A stretch of DNA of 64,000 nucleotides from Jaminaea rosea (GCF_003144245.1 NW_020289986.1:372001-436000); one strand, 5' to 3'; counted from the first letter of the stretch, positions 25,201 through 35,752 are shown. Translations and numbers: made by a program. The notes: generated by a model from the sequence alone, not told the origin.

Positions 25201-25614
25201 CGGTGGAAACTCGGCGGTGGAAAGGTCTGCTTCTCCGCCGAGAAGCAGAAACAAAGCAACGTCACGGCATCAACGATCAGCACCAGCAGCGTCGAAAGTA
25301 CAGCAAGCACGCTTCGCTCCTCCCGTGTCACCCGCTCAGCGCCAGAGGACCACGCTGACCTCACGTCGAAGAACATCGTAGAGGCGATCGTGCAGATGTT
25401 GACTGAGGAATGCGCTGCTACGGGTGCTTGCTCGCTTCAGGATGTTGAGGCAAACACTGATGGCGGGTCTGAGGAGAGCGAGAAGAAGGATAACGAGGTT
25501 GAGGGTGAGGGCTTCATTAGGACGAAGCCGATACAGACGCTCGAGCAGGCCAAGGCGCAGGCTCCTTTGTTCGGAGGACTGATCGAGGGGCTCAAGAGGA
25601 GGGTGTGGCTGTGA
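22252..25614 (+). CDS. Sac-domain phosphoinositide phosphatase (Sac2/INPP5F-like)
   Basis: A single exon encodes 1,120 residues. The N-terminus is Ser/Pro-rich and includes a natural run of six His (about 63-68). The Sac domain begins near CTIECYGIVGKLKLF. A disordered acidic insert of over 100 residues (about 180-340) splits it before the DLTTPLQR element. The catalytic Cys-X5-Arg is in RVSCLDCLDRSG (near residue 660), so the enzyme should be an active phosphatase. The following YAFNDAWANNGDQISQCYAG segment is also conserved. After it, LFSPHETNRVQSTRLEEKVV and YDFTADKLSEYSRILLGDI resemble the hSac2 (PH-like) domain of INPP5F, which removes the 4-phosphate from PI4P or PI(4,5)P2 on endosomal or plasma membranes. 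The substrate here is inferred from the family. Confidence 0.9.
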   Translation: MKAFFSRSSAKLANSPSSPSSPTSSPSSSYKDPLALPPFTPPLPDRKLSLHVTPDGLLIVPRHHHHHHGHRKQPSADAAATGLESPATATGARLRWSRDANVEQMKAEELNASLKSQVKGCTIECYGIVGKLKLFQNSYLLVITRREHSGDFLHASRPVYRCVGVLGIPLTKDGAERVLKQEAERAPGKTVTSSSSSSATSSGEDSDEEDEEDPDSDVQTPSIVTRESFIMSNSRSDTGIDPRNTSTLRASDSKKWLSHAGAKSASEAQIGTGKLGEQGTVGPDAPVAQPDSVHAEVTNEATHDPASTAAASSSSKEEEAMHDANKAELEDKLVKEATRQFARGELYFSYDFDLTTPLQRKHEQLVKANGGKTAPQPTAPSSNGSSLPPFEEPRPTLPLWRRVDRRFFHNEHMLRDFIAAGAHSLVLPLMQGYFQTSSLPLPASSGGEADSSAQLMIISRRSRERPGLRYQRRGVNSDGQVANYVETEQVLLVHREEQTHLFSFVQFRGSIPLYWSQSPFSLKPPPILERSSQENKRAFAAHFKAQVERYGKVTCVNLAEQSGKEGEITAAYQKGVEELRDDKVKYLAFDFHKECAGMKFENVSRLIERLDDTLQEMGFFWRSSGGVSTTTTAGTPPTISSSSSSPDGLLSKQFGTFRVSCLDCLDRSGVAASAFGRHMLLSQLASLGIAVQPKDNPAFDYAFNDAWANNGDQISQCYAGSRALKGDFTRTGRRNWTGVFNDATASVYRLVQGAVTDFWRQTVISFVYGELSLSGLEKYGEELQSVDPSNEVRLARVRAAAIETCAGMVLAPSTNSGKSDGEGDNKVSAEDEGEIRIGGWTLFSPHETNRVQSTRLEEKVVLLTNKSLYICAYDFTADKLSEYSRILLGDITALQKGEYILSPKEGVWSEQHWGLVVYYLRQDTRVNVASIKNVPPAVKEKGKGENFICLKAVADEFSGTLERERDPPVAAATAPTPKESQASRWKLGGGKVCFSAEKQKQSNVTASTISTSSVESTASTLRSSRVTRSAPEDHADLTSKNIVEAIVQMLTEECAATGACSLQDVEANTDGGSEESEKKDNEVEGEGFIRTKPIQTLEQAKAQAPLFGGLIEGLKRRVWL

Positions 25615-27210
25615 CGAGGAGCGTACAATGGTCGCAGCAAAGCAATTCTGCTTCCCTTATCTCGTCCACGGCGCCACAAGCCCTCGGACCATTTCTTCTA
25701 CTTCATTGCGACCCCTTTTATCTTTTCTTCAAGGAACATTTTTTTATCCGGCTCCTTCGTTGACTACTAATGATACCCTTTCATCGTCTTCACCATTCCT
25801 TTGAAGTAGTCCCGCACTGAGGCGCCTCGATCGGCCAAGCTAGCCAAGCCATCGAAGATTTCACACACGAACAAAGCGCAATCGCAATCAAATCAGGGCA
25901 GGCGTCTGTGATCTCTCGGCTCGCAAGGCCTCTGCCGGGAGCGGGGCGCCCGTTGCCTGGTACTGGAGCAATCGAAGCCAGGCGAGGCTAGGGCAGCGAG
26001 CCTAGGGCAACTGTGACGGTGTCATTGGCGAGCGCGGGGACGATCGCGGGGACCGAAAGGCGGAAAGGGTGGAGAGAGCACACAGTGTGCTGCCATCCCC
26101 GCCGTGATGTCGTTTTACCCCACGCTACGACAAGAGAGGCTGTAGCCATTGGCTAGCAATCAGCCGCTAAGCTCGAGTCTGATCTCTTCCCCTCTGCCAT
26201 GCTGACGAGGACCGCCCGCTTGTCTTCATTCCGCTGCTGCCGCTGATACCACTGACGCCTTCGTTTAGGCCGGCACTGATGTACGCCTTACGCCTGCTTG
26301 TGCGACCGGTTCCAGCGGGCTGGGCGCACGGAACGAAATGTCTCACAGATTGATCAGCTCATTAACATGCTCTGTCGCCGCCGCGGACCGCTTCAGATTG
26401 TCCTAGCGTGGCTCTTGCCGTCCATTCTCATGGCCGTTGAAAGCAATCGAATAGGGCGAGAGGGCGCGGCGTCCGGCCGATTGAGTTGAGAGGAGAAAGC
26501 AGAGCCGCATTGCAGCCCTGGGTCCTGTCTGGCCTGCTCTCTCTCTTCGCTGTCTCTCAGCCCGCGGTGCGCTGCGATGCTGAGTGAATGATCCGGGCCC
26601 GCTTTCTTAGCCCTCACTCGTCGTGTGCCTGTTGCCCCACCTTCCTTCTCCGCACATGCGAGCCGAGCCTTCGCACGCATCCACTTCCTCACGATGATGC
26701 ACGGCCAGCTCTACAGTGATCCAGTGCGTCAGAAGGCGAGCACAGACACTTCGGCGAGCAGAAGGGCAGACAAGACGTCTACGTCGGCGGCGCCCATTGC
26801 ACGCACTCACAAGCTACTTTGCTCTGCTTTGCCCTTGCTTGCTTGCTTCGAGCGACCGACCCCAGAGCAGTCCCAACCCAGCCCCGATCTCGCTCGCTCC
26901 CACCCAGTCTGTCGCTTTAGTAAAGCTTTCCGTCCTCCGCACGCCCTCGTCCTCCTTGACTCCCTTCTCTTCACTACCATCACTCCACTGCCCTTTGTCG
27001 CTGCTCTCCACATATCCCTTCAGCGACGAATTTGTAGCGGGGAGGCAGCACACACTTGGCGAGCAAGCACCTTTATACCATCCACTCCATTCGTATCACT
27101 CCACCCTCCGGCGGCGAGTAGGCTCAACAAAGTAGGCAAAGGCAGATTAGCCGGCGCGCACACACACCACAACACCATCCTTGCTCTCTTGTAAGTCATC
27201 TTCACCCACG
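25615..27210. other. 1.6 kb intergenic region upstream of the Sec14-IML2 fusion gene
   Basis: No supported gene. It starts with a T-rich 3' UTR-like stretch (poly-T near 25738-25746). The proximal 400 nt before the start at 27211 is strongly pyrimidine-rich with a TTGCTTGCTTGC run (about 26836-26848). This fits a long promoter for a gene whose codon use looks highly biased. Confidence 0.5.
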
Positions 27211-30200
27211 ATGTCGACTCAGAAGAACTTCGATGGCGAGGAGGTCCTGCCTGGATACAGAGGTGAGTGGGCGCGCATCAGAATGAGGTGCTCGAAGTAG
27301 TCTCAACGACTGACAAGGTCTTTTGAATCGACGTCGCTGCTGTTCCTGGCGATTTACTTGGTTGTCTGCTTGCTAGGCAACCTCGATGACCACCAGCAAA
27401 AGTGCCTGCGTGAGATGTACAAGCGCTTCTTTGAACTGCAGGAGAAGAACAAGAAGATCTCAGAAGACCTCGAAAAGCAGGGGGTGAGTGGGCGCGTACA
27501 CTGAGCTGTGGAGTGATTGGAGTCGTCAGGCTCATCGATGTCGGCTCGTTGACTTCGCGCAGGGTCCAACCAAAGCCAAGGGCGGACGACCTGCTCCCAG
27601 CAAAGATGACAAGGAGGCTGGTAAAGACATCCCCAAGGGTGACGCTGCCAAGGAGGAGGCAAAGAAGGCCGAGGAGATGAAGGAGATGAACCAGTTCCTC
27701 GACAAGTACGGCGGCCCTTACCTCAAGAAGGCTGTCTGGGAGTTCTGCAAGCACGACCATCCCGACGCTGCGATGCTCCGTTTCCTTCGAGCGAGAAAGG
27801 TAAGGGTGGCGACGAGAAATGAGCTGCAGAGCTGCATCGGAAGACTGACATCTGTTTCTCTTGCTCTCGCTCTCACACTCGTAGTGGGACATCGACCGAG
27901 CTCTTGCTATGCTTGCTGCCGCTCTCAAGTTCCGTTTCGAGATGGACGTCGAAGGCATCATCACCAAGGGTGAGGAGGGTCTCAAGGACGTGCCCGGCTT
28001 CCTCAACCAGTTCCGACGTGGTATTTCGTACATTCAGGGCAACTCGAATCGCCCGGGAGAGTACCCGATCTACTTCATTCACGTCGCCCGCCACTTCACC
28101 AACGCTCAGAAGCACGAGGTGCTGCAGCAGTTCGTCCTCTTGGCCATGGAGAATGCTCGTCAGCTTACCACGCCTCCGTACGAGAAGGCTGTCGTTGTCT
28201 TCGACATGAACGGTTTCGGTCTCAAAAACATGGACTGGCAGTGTGTCTTGTTCCTCGTCAAGTGTCTCGAGGCCTACTACCCGGAGTCTCTGCAGCGCAT
28301 TTACGTCCACGGCGCTCCCTGGATCTTCAAGGGTATCTGGCAGGTCCTCCAGCCCATGCTTGACCCCGTTGTCCGTGACAAGATCAAGTTCTCCAGCAAG
28401 GCGCACGAGCTTGCAGACTACATCCCGGCCGAGAAGCTTCGTATCGGAATGGGCGGTACGATGGACTGGGACTGGGACTACATCGAGCCCGAGCCGAATG
28501 AGAATGACAAGCTCAAGGACACCGAGACCGTTGAGGCCATCAAGAAGCAGTACATGGACCTCGCGACCGAGTACGAGAACCTCACAAAGGAGTGGATCGA
28601 TGCCGGTGACAATGACGATGACGCTCCTGACCTCACGTACAAGCGTGAGGTCGTAGCCAAGAAGCTTCGTCTCGTTGCTCTCCAGGGTACGCCTTACCTG
28701 CGAGCCAAGAACATCTACCAGCGTGTCGGCATCCTCAAGGACGAGCACCACGTCAACTGGGAGTACCCCCAGAAGGACGGTGAGGTCAAGAAGCAGTCCG
28801 TCAATGACAAGCACGACATTCCCTCGCTCAAGAAGTGGCTTGAGGACAACGATGAGGACAACCTCGAAGACACCGTCGTCGGTCGTCTCGGCGCCTGCGG
28901 CACTGAGGCCAAGGGTGGCCACGCCGGCACCAAGTCGAAAGGCAAGAAGGGCAGCAGCAACGGTGCTGCAAGCAAGGACAAGGACGCCGGATCCAAGAAG
29001 AGCAACGGAACTGCAGCCGCTGGTGGTGCCGCTGGGGGCGCTGCAGCTGGCGGTGCTCTTGGCACCATTGCCGCCAAGGCTAAGAAGGCTACACCTCTCA
29101 AGAAGAAGAAGGAGCCCGAGCCGGAACCTGAGCCTGAGCCGGAAGAGGACGACGACGACGATGAAGAGGAGGAGGAAGAAGAAGAGGAGGATGAAGATGA
29201 GGAAGAGGAGGAAGAGGAGGAGCAGAAGCCCGCTCCCAAGTCGAAGGGTGCCAACGGCTCTGCCAAGGGCGGCAAGGCTCAGAACGAGAACCAGGACGAG
29301 CAGACTTACACCGGTGCTGCCATCGGCGCCGTTACTGGCGCAGCCGCCGCCGCTGGCGCTACTGCCGCTGGCGCCGTCAACTACCTCCGCGGCAGCTCTC
29401 AAGATGAGCAAGACGGCGCGACTGAGGACGGAGCCAAGTCCAATGGTGCCACTGCCACTCGTGGTGCCAACGGCCGCAAGCAGAATTATCGTGAGCCCGA
29501 GCCTGCTCCCGAAGAGGAAGAGGACGAGGAAGACTACGACGACGAGGAGGATGAGGATGAGGACGCCGGCTCGGACTATTCGGACGACTCAATCACTCCC
29601 GAGACCAACGTCGCCGTGGACTTCATCAACCCCAAGGGTGTCAAGGCCTCTGAAGTCAAGATCGATGACAATGACTGCCGCGAGGACCTGGCTACGGTGC
29701 GCGAGGCCATGAATCTCTTCCTTAACTCCCGCATGAAGGAGGCTGAAGAGCTCTGCCGCGAGGGCGCTGAGAACCGCCTCTACAAGGCCGAGGGCATGGC
29801 TCTGATCAACACGGTCAAGGCAGTCATGACCTTCGAGCCCTCCGACTTCGAGACGGCTATTCTCTGCTGTAAGCACTCGATGAACATTGCCTCGCACCTC
29901 CGCAAGAAACAAGGTACCGTTGGTAAGCTCATCGGCGGCGGCAAGCAAAAGGCCTTCCAGAAGATGAGCCTTGTCGAGCAGCACGCCGAGCTCGTATTCG
30001 CCGAGTCGCAGCTCCTCAAGTGCGTGCTGGGTATCTTCTACGCCGGTGACGCTGTTGCATTCGTCAAGCATGCCCTTGGCCTGCGCTCCTCGTACTTCGT
30101 CATGAGGGACCTCCTCGAGTTCGTTGAGTACTGCGATGGTGAGGCTGAGGAAGCTCAGATCAGCGGCCGCCGCGCCAAGTACAACGTCGACCAGGACTTC

Positions 30201-31748
30201 CGCTCCGGTGTCTACGTCGGCAACGCCACTTGCTCGCTCGTCCTCTCGATGCTGCCCAAGCGCGCCCTCAGCCTCATGGAGGGTTTCGGCTTCGTCGGTG
30301 ACCGCAAGTTCTCCCTCGATCTCTACTCGCGAGCCGGTGGCTGGTCCAAGAACAAGCCCCTGCCCACCATCTCCGCAGAGGCTGAGGGTGTCCGTCGTCC
30401 GTTGTGCGACATTGCCATCCTCGTTTACCATCTGACGATCTCGCAGTACATCCCGCTCACTGACGTCGACATCGAGTTTGCCGACAAAGTCCTCTCGTGG
30501 AACCTTGTCCGCTTCCCCAGCGGTATCTTCTACCTGTACTTCTCGGCCAAGCTGTACGCCGCCCAAGCCCTGCCAGAGAAGGCTATCGAGTACTACAGGA
30601 ACGCCATCGAGAGCCAGAGGGAGTACAAGCAGCTCCACCACATGTGCTTCTGGGACTTGGCTATGACGTACCTCTCGACGTGCGACTACGCTCGCGCTCA
30701 CGAGTGCTATGATGTCCTCTCGCGCGAGTCGAACTGGTCCAAGTCCATCTACCAGTACGCCAAGGCCGTCATGCTCTACGAGACGGGCATGGACGACCGA
30801 GCAAAGAGCGCTACGGTCATGCGTACGGTTCCCAAGGTCGTCAAGAAGATCGCTGGCCGTCAGATCCCCTTCGAGCGCTTCGCCGTGCTCAAGGCCAAGA
30901 AGTACGTTGCCAACAGCAACCGTCTTCCTCTGCCTGCCCTCGAGTTCTCGTACCTCTGGCACTGCATGAGCCAGATGCCAGTCTTCCTCATGGTCGAGCA
31001 GACGCTCACGCGCATCGACGAGTTCATCGACGACCTCGAGACGTACCACGACCCCAAGACGTACCCTGGCGGCGAGTCAGAATTCTACGGAGCCTACTGC
31101 ATCTCCTACTTCCTCCGCGGTGTGGCCCTCACGCACGTCGCCTACCCTCCTGCCCACACGCTGGTACGCCTCCCCGCCGACGACTCGATTGGATCCCTCG
31201 ACGACGTCGAAAAGGACGCCGTCGGGTCCTTCGAGAAGGTCTTCAAGTGGGCCCACAAGCTCGACGAGGTGGACCGCTACGTGTGCTACTTTGCCCACTA
31301 CGAGTTTGGTCGCCTCCTCGCTGCGATGAACAAGCCGGACGCCGCTCGCCTCGAATTCAAGAAGGTGCTCAGCGGCAAGCCTCTCGAGGCAAAGGGCAAG
31401 GGCGGTCTCACAGGCAGCGCCAAGGCCTCGTACCTCATGAGCAACATGGCCCAAGTACGATCCCACGCCGCCCTCGAGACGCAGCGCATCAACTCGAACA
31501 GGTCGCGTGGCTCCTTCTTCTCTGACTCTGGTTCGTCGGCCGCCGGCTCCTCCATCGGCGGCAACTCGACGTCGAGGTCTGCCTCGATGTCGTCGCGCGG
31601 CACCTCTATGACCTCGTCGCGTAGCTCGAGGGCTTCGCCTTCTGTGGGCGGCACAAAGAAGCTCACCAGGGACGGCACGTCGAGGAGCAACAGGCAATCG
31701 TCCCTTGCCGCCTCAGACTACACGGGCACGACAGGGCGAAGGCGTTGA
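27211..31748 (+). CDS. Fusion protein: Sec14/CRAL-TRIO lipid-transfer domain plus IML2/TTC39 TPR domain
   Basis: Four exons (27211-27262, 27377-27483, 27563-27799, 27885-31748) encode about 1,419 residues. Residues about 15-330 are a Sec14-type domain: LDDHQQKCLREMYKRFF, the CRAL-TRIO_N element HPDAAMLRFLRARKWDIDRA, and the lipid-binding core with VVVFDMNGFGLKNMDW, AYYPESLQRIYVHGAPWIF and LDPVVRDKIKF. A linker of about 300 residues holds Lys-rich patches, alternating EP repeats, a long Glu/Asp tract (about 540-580) and two Gly/Ala-rich segments. Residues about 725-1320 match IML2/TTC39 (AMNLFLNSRMKEAEELCR, RSGVYVGNATCSLVLSMLP, AIESQREYKQLHHMCFWDLA, RESNWSKSIYQYAKAVML, KKIAGRQIPFERFAVLKAKK). 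The tail is Ser/Arg-rich. Both domains and the linker lie in exon 4, one unbroken frame, so the fusion does not depend on a splice guess. Yeast Iml2 acts with lipid droplets in clearing inclusion bodies. Sec14 proteins exchange phospholipids. A joint lipid-droplet role is inference. Confidence 0.93.
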
Positions 31749-32201
31749 GCTCGAGTGAGCGCGTCGTCAAATGATCGATGGCTCTCGGAGCGATCGCTAG
31801 GACTTTGCAGCGTGTCGTGTCGTGGAATACCCCCTCTAGTCGTGAGGAGATGTGGACAGAAAACCAGAAAATCACCATATGAGCTCCCAGTCTCCTGTTT
31901 CTCCTTTATTCGTTGATTCAATCGCTTGCTCTCCGTCTTGCTCGAAATGCCAGACCCTTTGCCAGAACCTTGTTTGATGTCGTGTGTCGTGTGCAGCGCC
32001 GGGGCGATGGTCCGGGTGATCTGAGCGCTCAATGTGGCGCCCAATCGGCCCGATCAAATCGGGAACCTAAGCGGCTTCCTTCTCGAGTCAACGGATCAGG
32101 GAAGAGAGGATCTTCTCCTTCCATCAGCACAATCAAGATAAGAGGTGGGAGGTATCTCGCTCGGACACGTAAGGCTCAGAGCAGTAAGAAGGGCAACAAG
32201 C
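31749..32201. other. Intergenic region between the Sec14-IML2 and GNAT-like genes
   Basis: A 453-nt stretch between tandem genes. No feature seen beyond the expected 3' UTR and promoter. Confidence 0.45.
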
Positions 32202-33623
32202 ATGGCGTTGCCAACGAGCATGGTGGCCCACCAGCCGGAGGACATCAACTACGCCTACCTCCTCCACCTCCTGTCGACCCCACCCTGCCTCCCTACCTCG
32301 ACGACCGTGCGCAACCATCTCCTTGCGGCCGTCACGTCAAGGACTGACCTCTTCTCCGCCAGTCTCGATAGCTTGAGCGTGATTGACGACCCCTGGAAAG
32401 ACTTCACGACTCGCTACCAGCCGGGGGCACAGCTTGTGGTCATTGGCTCGCCGCCTGTAGGGGTCCTCAAGAGTGGCAGGGGCGGCAGCAGCAGCAGCAG
32501 CGCCAACAATGGTCACCAGGCAGGGATTTGGGGATTGGGCATCCTCGTCTCGTCGAAGTTCCGCGACGAAGCCGACCCGACAACATGCCTGCGCCGTCCA
32601 AACATGAGCATCTGGCTCAGCACCGAAATGGCTTGCTCAGCCCGAGGAGAGGACGATCCAACGACTCGGGGCATGGTGCATTTCCTCTTCTCTCAGTGGC
32701 TGCCAGTGGCTTATAAGCGATTCATTGAGGCACAGAGGGATCACTTTGCGCTTGATGCCAGTGAGGTGGAAAGGGAACATTTGAGAGAAGTCGACATCAT
32801 CATCCAGGCGATGGACGAGTTGCAGGTTGATGTGCTCGCTGATGAGGTCTGCCAGGCAAGACGCGACGAGGACTCTTTGCGAGGCCCCTCGTCGAACCGA
32901 CCCTGGATCGAATGGCGCAGCGGAGCCTACGATGCTTTCGTTCTCGACCCGCCACCCATTGTATGCCCTGCCACCCCCGAGGAAGAAGCAAAGCAAGCAG
33001 GCCAACGGTGGCAACTCGAGCGAATCACGACACAGACGGCGAAAGCCGTCGCAGAGGCCAACAAGATACCTTTCCCTGTCTCGCATACACTGCGCAAGCC
33101 GCACCTTTCCTTGCTGGCGAGAGATGCAACTGGGCCTGTGGGAGCAGCTGGGGCCCAGAAGGGAAGCGAGGAAGACGTCTACCCGATAGAGCAGGCCAAA
33201 GGCTCTCTTGCTGGATGGGTGTACACGCACGAGGATATGAGTTTGGCTTCCTTGCACGTCGCGCTACCCTACAGACGGCGAGTCGAGCCTGCAGACTCCA
33301 CCGCTTCTTCAGCAGCACCACCACCCGCGCCGCTGAGCCTCGGTCGGCTACTAGTCACCTTACTCTCCCCCCGCATCGGCCTCGCACAACGACGCGCCCT
33401 CACTGCTTGCGGAGTGGACGTGGCTGCCATCGAGGCTGAGGCGACGCAAGGAGAGGGGACGTGGTGTCCTTGGCCTGTGACAGCGCACGTTGATGCCAGT
33501 GATCAAGGAGCGGTGCGCTTCTACGAGAAACTTGGGTGCACAAGGATGGCCAAGCACGTTTGGTTAGGGCTGAAGGCGCCGCTCAGGGGAGCAGGAGACC
33601 AGGCATCGTCAAGGACGGGGTAA
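32202..33623 (+). CDS. GNAT/FR47-like acyl-CoA acyltransferase
   Basis: A single exon encodes 473 residues. The ATG at 32202 (MALPTSMVAHQPEDINYAYL) is chosen because no ATG lies upstream in this frame. A second in-frame ATG follows six codons later. The C-terminal third has the hallmarks of the GNAT fold: GSLAGWVYTHEDMSLASLHV (beta strands before the acetyl-CoA site), then YRRR...LGRLLVTLL replacing the usual R-x-x-G-x-G/A loop, and finally DQGAVRFYEKLGCTRMAKHVWLGL, the typical C-terminal FYEKLGF-like motif. The N-terminal half is less conserved, as in GLYAT/FR47-like proteins. The substrate is unknown. The gene converges on the TSR4 gene with only 91 nt between stop codons. Confidence 0.7.
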   Translation: MALPTSMVAHQPEDINYAYLLHLLSTPPCLPTSTTVRNHLLAAVTSRTDLFSASLDSLSVIDDPWKDFTTRYQPGAQLVVIGSPPVGVLKSGRGGSSSSSANNGHQAGIWGLGILVSSKFRDEADPTTCLRRPNMSIWLSTEMACSARGEDDPTTRGMVHFLFSQWLPVAYKRFIEAQRDHFALDASEVEREHLREVDIIIQAMDELQVDVLADEVCQARRDEDSLRGPSSNRPWIEWRSGAYDAFVLDPPPIVCPATPEEEAKQAGQRWQLERITTQTAKAVAEANKIPFPVSHTLRKPHLSLLARDATGPVGAAGAQKGSEEDVYPIEQAKGSLAGWVYTHEDMSLASLHVALPYRRRVEPADSTASSAAPPPAPLSLGRLLVTLLSPRIGLAQRRALTACGVDVAAIEAEATQGEGTWCPWPVTAHVDASDQGAVRFYEKLGCTRMAKHVWLGLKAPLRGAGDQASSRTG

Positions 33624-33714
33624 TGAATATGTTTGCTAGGCGTATAGAAGTGCTGCTGTACAAATGCTCGAGATCATATACAAGGGGAGAAAGCCGTATC
33701 CAAAGTCATCGATC

Positions 33715-35752
33715 TTAATCCTCAAACTGCGTCCCAACCCATTCCTCCCTCCACGTCTCGCCCTCCTTCCCCTCATCCGGCCTAGGTATACAACAGTCCT
33801 TCTCGCACACAAACACCATAGCCGTGGACCAACAGAGGCCCGTCTTCCCCCCTGCGGCGACCGTGGAGCTCCCATCGGCTGCTGCAGCTGCGTCACCCTT
33901 AGAGCGGGTGATGCCGTCCTTGTCTGGTTGTGGAGCGAGGCGGCGGCCAAGGGCAGCTTCGAGGTCACGGCGTCGACGGGATTCAGCGTCGACGTTGGCA
34001 GCGTCGTCGTTGGTAGCGAGGTCCTTCTCACCCTCGGCACCCTGGATCTTATCTGCCCTCAATGTATGCACCAAAGCCGGCATGAGCTGAAGTTCGAAGG
34101 TCCTTCGTGACCCACAAGCCTCACAGGGCGGGATCTTCGAAGGGTCGTAGCTTCTCCCATGCCCAGCTGTTTTCGCCTTGGGCCAAAGAGTGTCATAGAG
34201 CTCGCCCTGAGCATTGAAAGGGAGGGGCTGTCCTCCCAGCTCGTACCTCACTACCTGTCTCCCCTCAGCGCCCACGCGCGCCATGAACTTCTCCAACACC
34301 TCATCGACCCCTACGAGCATCATCCTTTCGTAGCTCTCCTTTTCCATCCCCTTGAGCTCCTCATCGGTCGCATTGTCCGCCGAAGCAGCCAGCGCCTTTT
34401 TCTTGAGGGCTGCCGCCTCCTTTGTGAGCTTGCTTGCCTTGTCGCCCGCGCGGGCAGAGGAGGACGACTCGGGGACGGTGTTGAGGTAGAGGGGTGGAGC
34501 GTAGTGCGGAGCGAGGGAGGGGACCCAATTTGACTGAGAAGCGGAAGCGGTACTAAGGGCAGCCTTCATTGCTAGCTCTTCGGCAAGGCGAGCTTCGTCC
34601 TCCGCGGCAGAATCCGCTTCTGAATCGGACTCGTCCGAGGCGTCGTCTTTCTCTTCGGTGGAAGCGTCCTGCTTGCCCGAAGGTTGTAAGTCGGTAGTTG
34701 GTGCGGCGGCAGGGGCGGCAGATGTCGAGAAAGGGTTCCCGCCAGATCCGAAAGCGCCGCCTCCACCGAACAAGCTCCCACCAAGCCCACCGCCACCATT
34801 CATTGCTGAGGCGCCTGAGGCGAAAGGGTTCACTTTACTCCTCGCCTCTTCTTCCTCTTTCCTTTTCTTTGCCTGCTCCTCCTGCTGACGTCTACGCTCT
34901 GCCCTCTGCTGTTGATTAGCCTTCTTCTTTTCGAGCTTGGCAGCCCAGCGGGCGTTGTACTGGAGGTGGCGGACCACTCGGAGGCTGTACGCGTGGGTGG
35001 GACAGAGAGGGGAGAGGTGTGAGCAGATCGTGCCGCCGCCTACATGTGGGTATGTGCTGCCCGCCGCTCCACCGCCCATCGCCGTCGCCGCCGTCGTAGT
35101 TGAGGGTCGTGTGGCATCATGGTTAAAAAGCTCGTGTCAAAGTTGTTTATCTTTTCAGTAGACGATTTCGCCCAAGAGGGTTCCGTCGCCCTCAAGTGAA
35201 GAAATACTACTAATCATCTGCCATCGACGGCGGCGGTGGCGGCAGTGGCGGCGAGCCACTGACATCTCAATGATCTGACGCGTTGAGACTCACCTTCCTG
35301 CTCCTTTACGCTGGCATACGGCTCGCGCGCAACCCCAAGCCAGGATGGTGCGGTCGTAAGGCGAGTCCTCGAGGGGTGCAAAGAGCTGGACAAGAAGCTC
35401 CATGACTGTGTCACAGTGTCGACATGTAGCTACCGAAGCGGGTGGGATTGACTTTGTTGGAAGCCATGCCTGCAACAGAGAAGGGACGAAGGACGTCAGC
35501 TATTGGTGCGCATGAAAGAACGGTGGGTGCCCGCAGCGTACGTACCGCCTTGCCTCCTATTCTTGACACGAGGGGATTGCTCTCATCATCGTCTTCGAGC
35601 TCCCCATCAGCGAGGCCGAGGTGGACATCAGTGATCGAATCGCCAGACTCGGAATCGGTGTCACTACAGTCGTCTTCGTCGTCGTTCCAGACGGGGGCCG
35701 TGGGCGGAGGCGCCTTTGTCGATGCTGGCGGCGCCGGTGCCGTTGCCGGCAT
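33715..35752 (-). CDS. TSR4: PDCD2/TSR4 family ribosomal-protein chaperone
   Basis: Three exons (35546-35752, 35294-35469, 33715-34984) encode about 550 residues. The N-terminal part has SRIGGKAAWLPTKSIP and VATCRHCDTVMELLVQLFAP, then LEDSPYDRTILAWGCARAVC, the paired-Cys region typical of PDCD2. A Lys/Glu/Arg-rich helix and a disordered acidic section follow. The C-terminal PDCD2_C domain has IPPCEACGSRRTFELQLMPA and GLCWSTAMVFVCEKDC, with the expected Cys pairs. In yeast Tsr4 is a dedicated co-translational chaperone of ribosomal protein uS5 (Rps2), needed for 40S biogenesis. Intron 2 is 309 nt, by far the longest among the genes here. The acceptor chosen at 34985 joins GAG to SLRVVRHLQYN in phase. 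Head to head with the eIF4A3 gene. Confidence 0.9.

Noticed and set aside
28675-29712. 345-codon alternative plus frame across the acidic linker
   Set aside because: It is a Arg/Thr-rich shifted reading of the Glu-coding tract inside the main gene.
27873-31697. Long minus-strand open frames (up to 512 codons) opposite the Sec14-IML2 gene
   Set aside because: They mirror the strong codon bias of the plus-strand gene. Their Leu/Val/Asp/Arg-heavy translations show no family resemblance, so they are antisense shadows.
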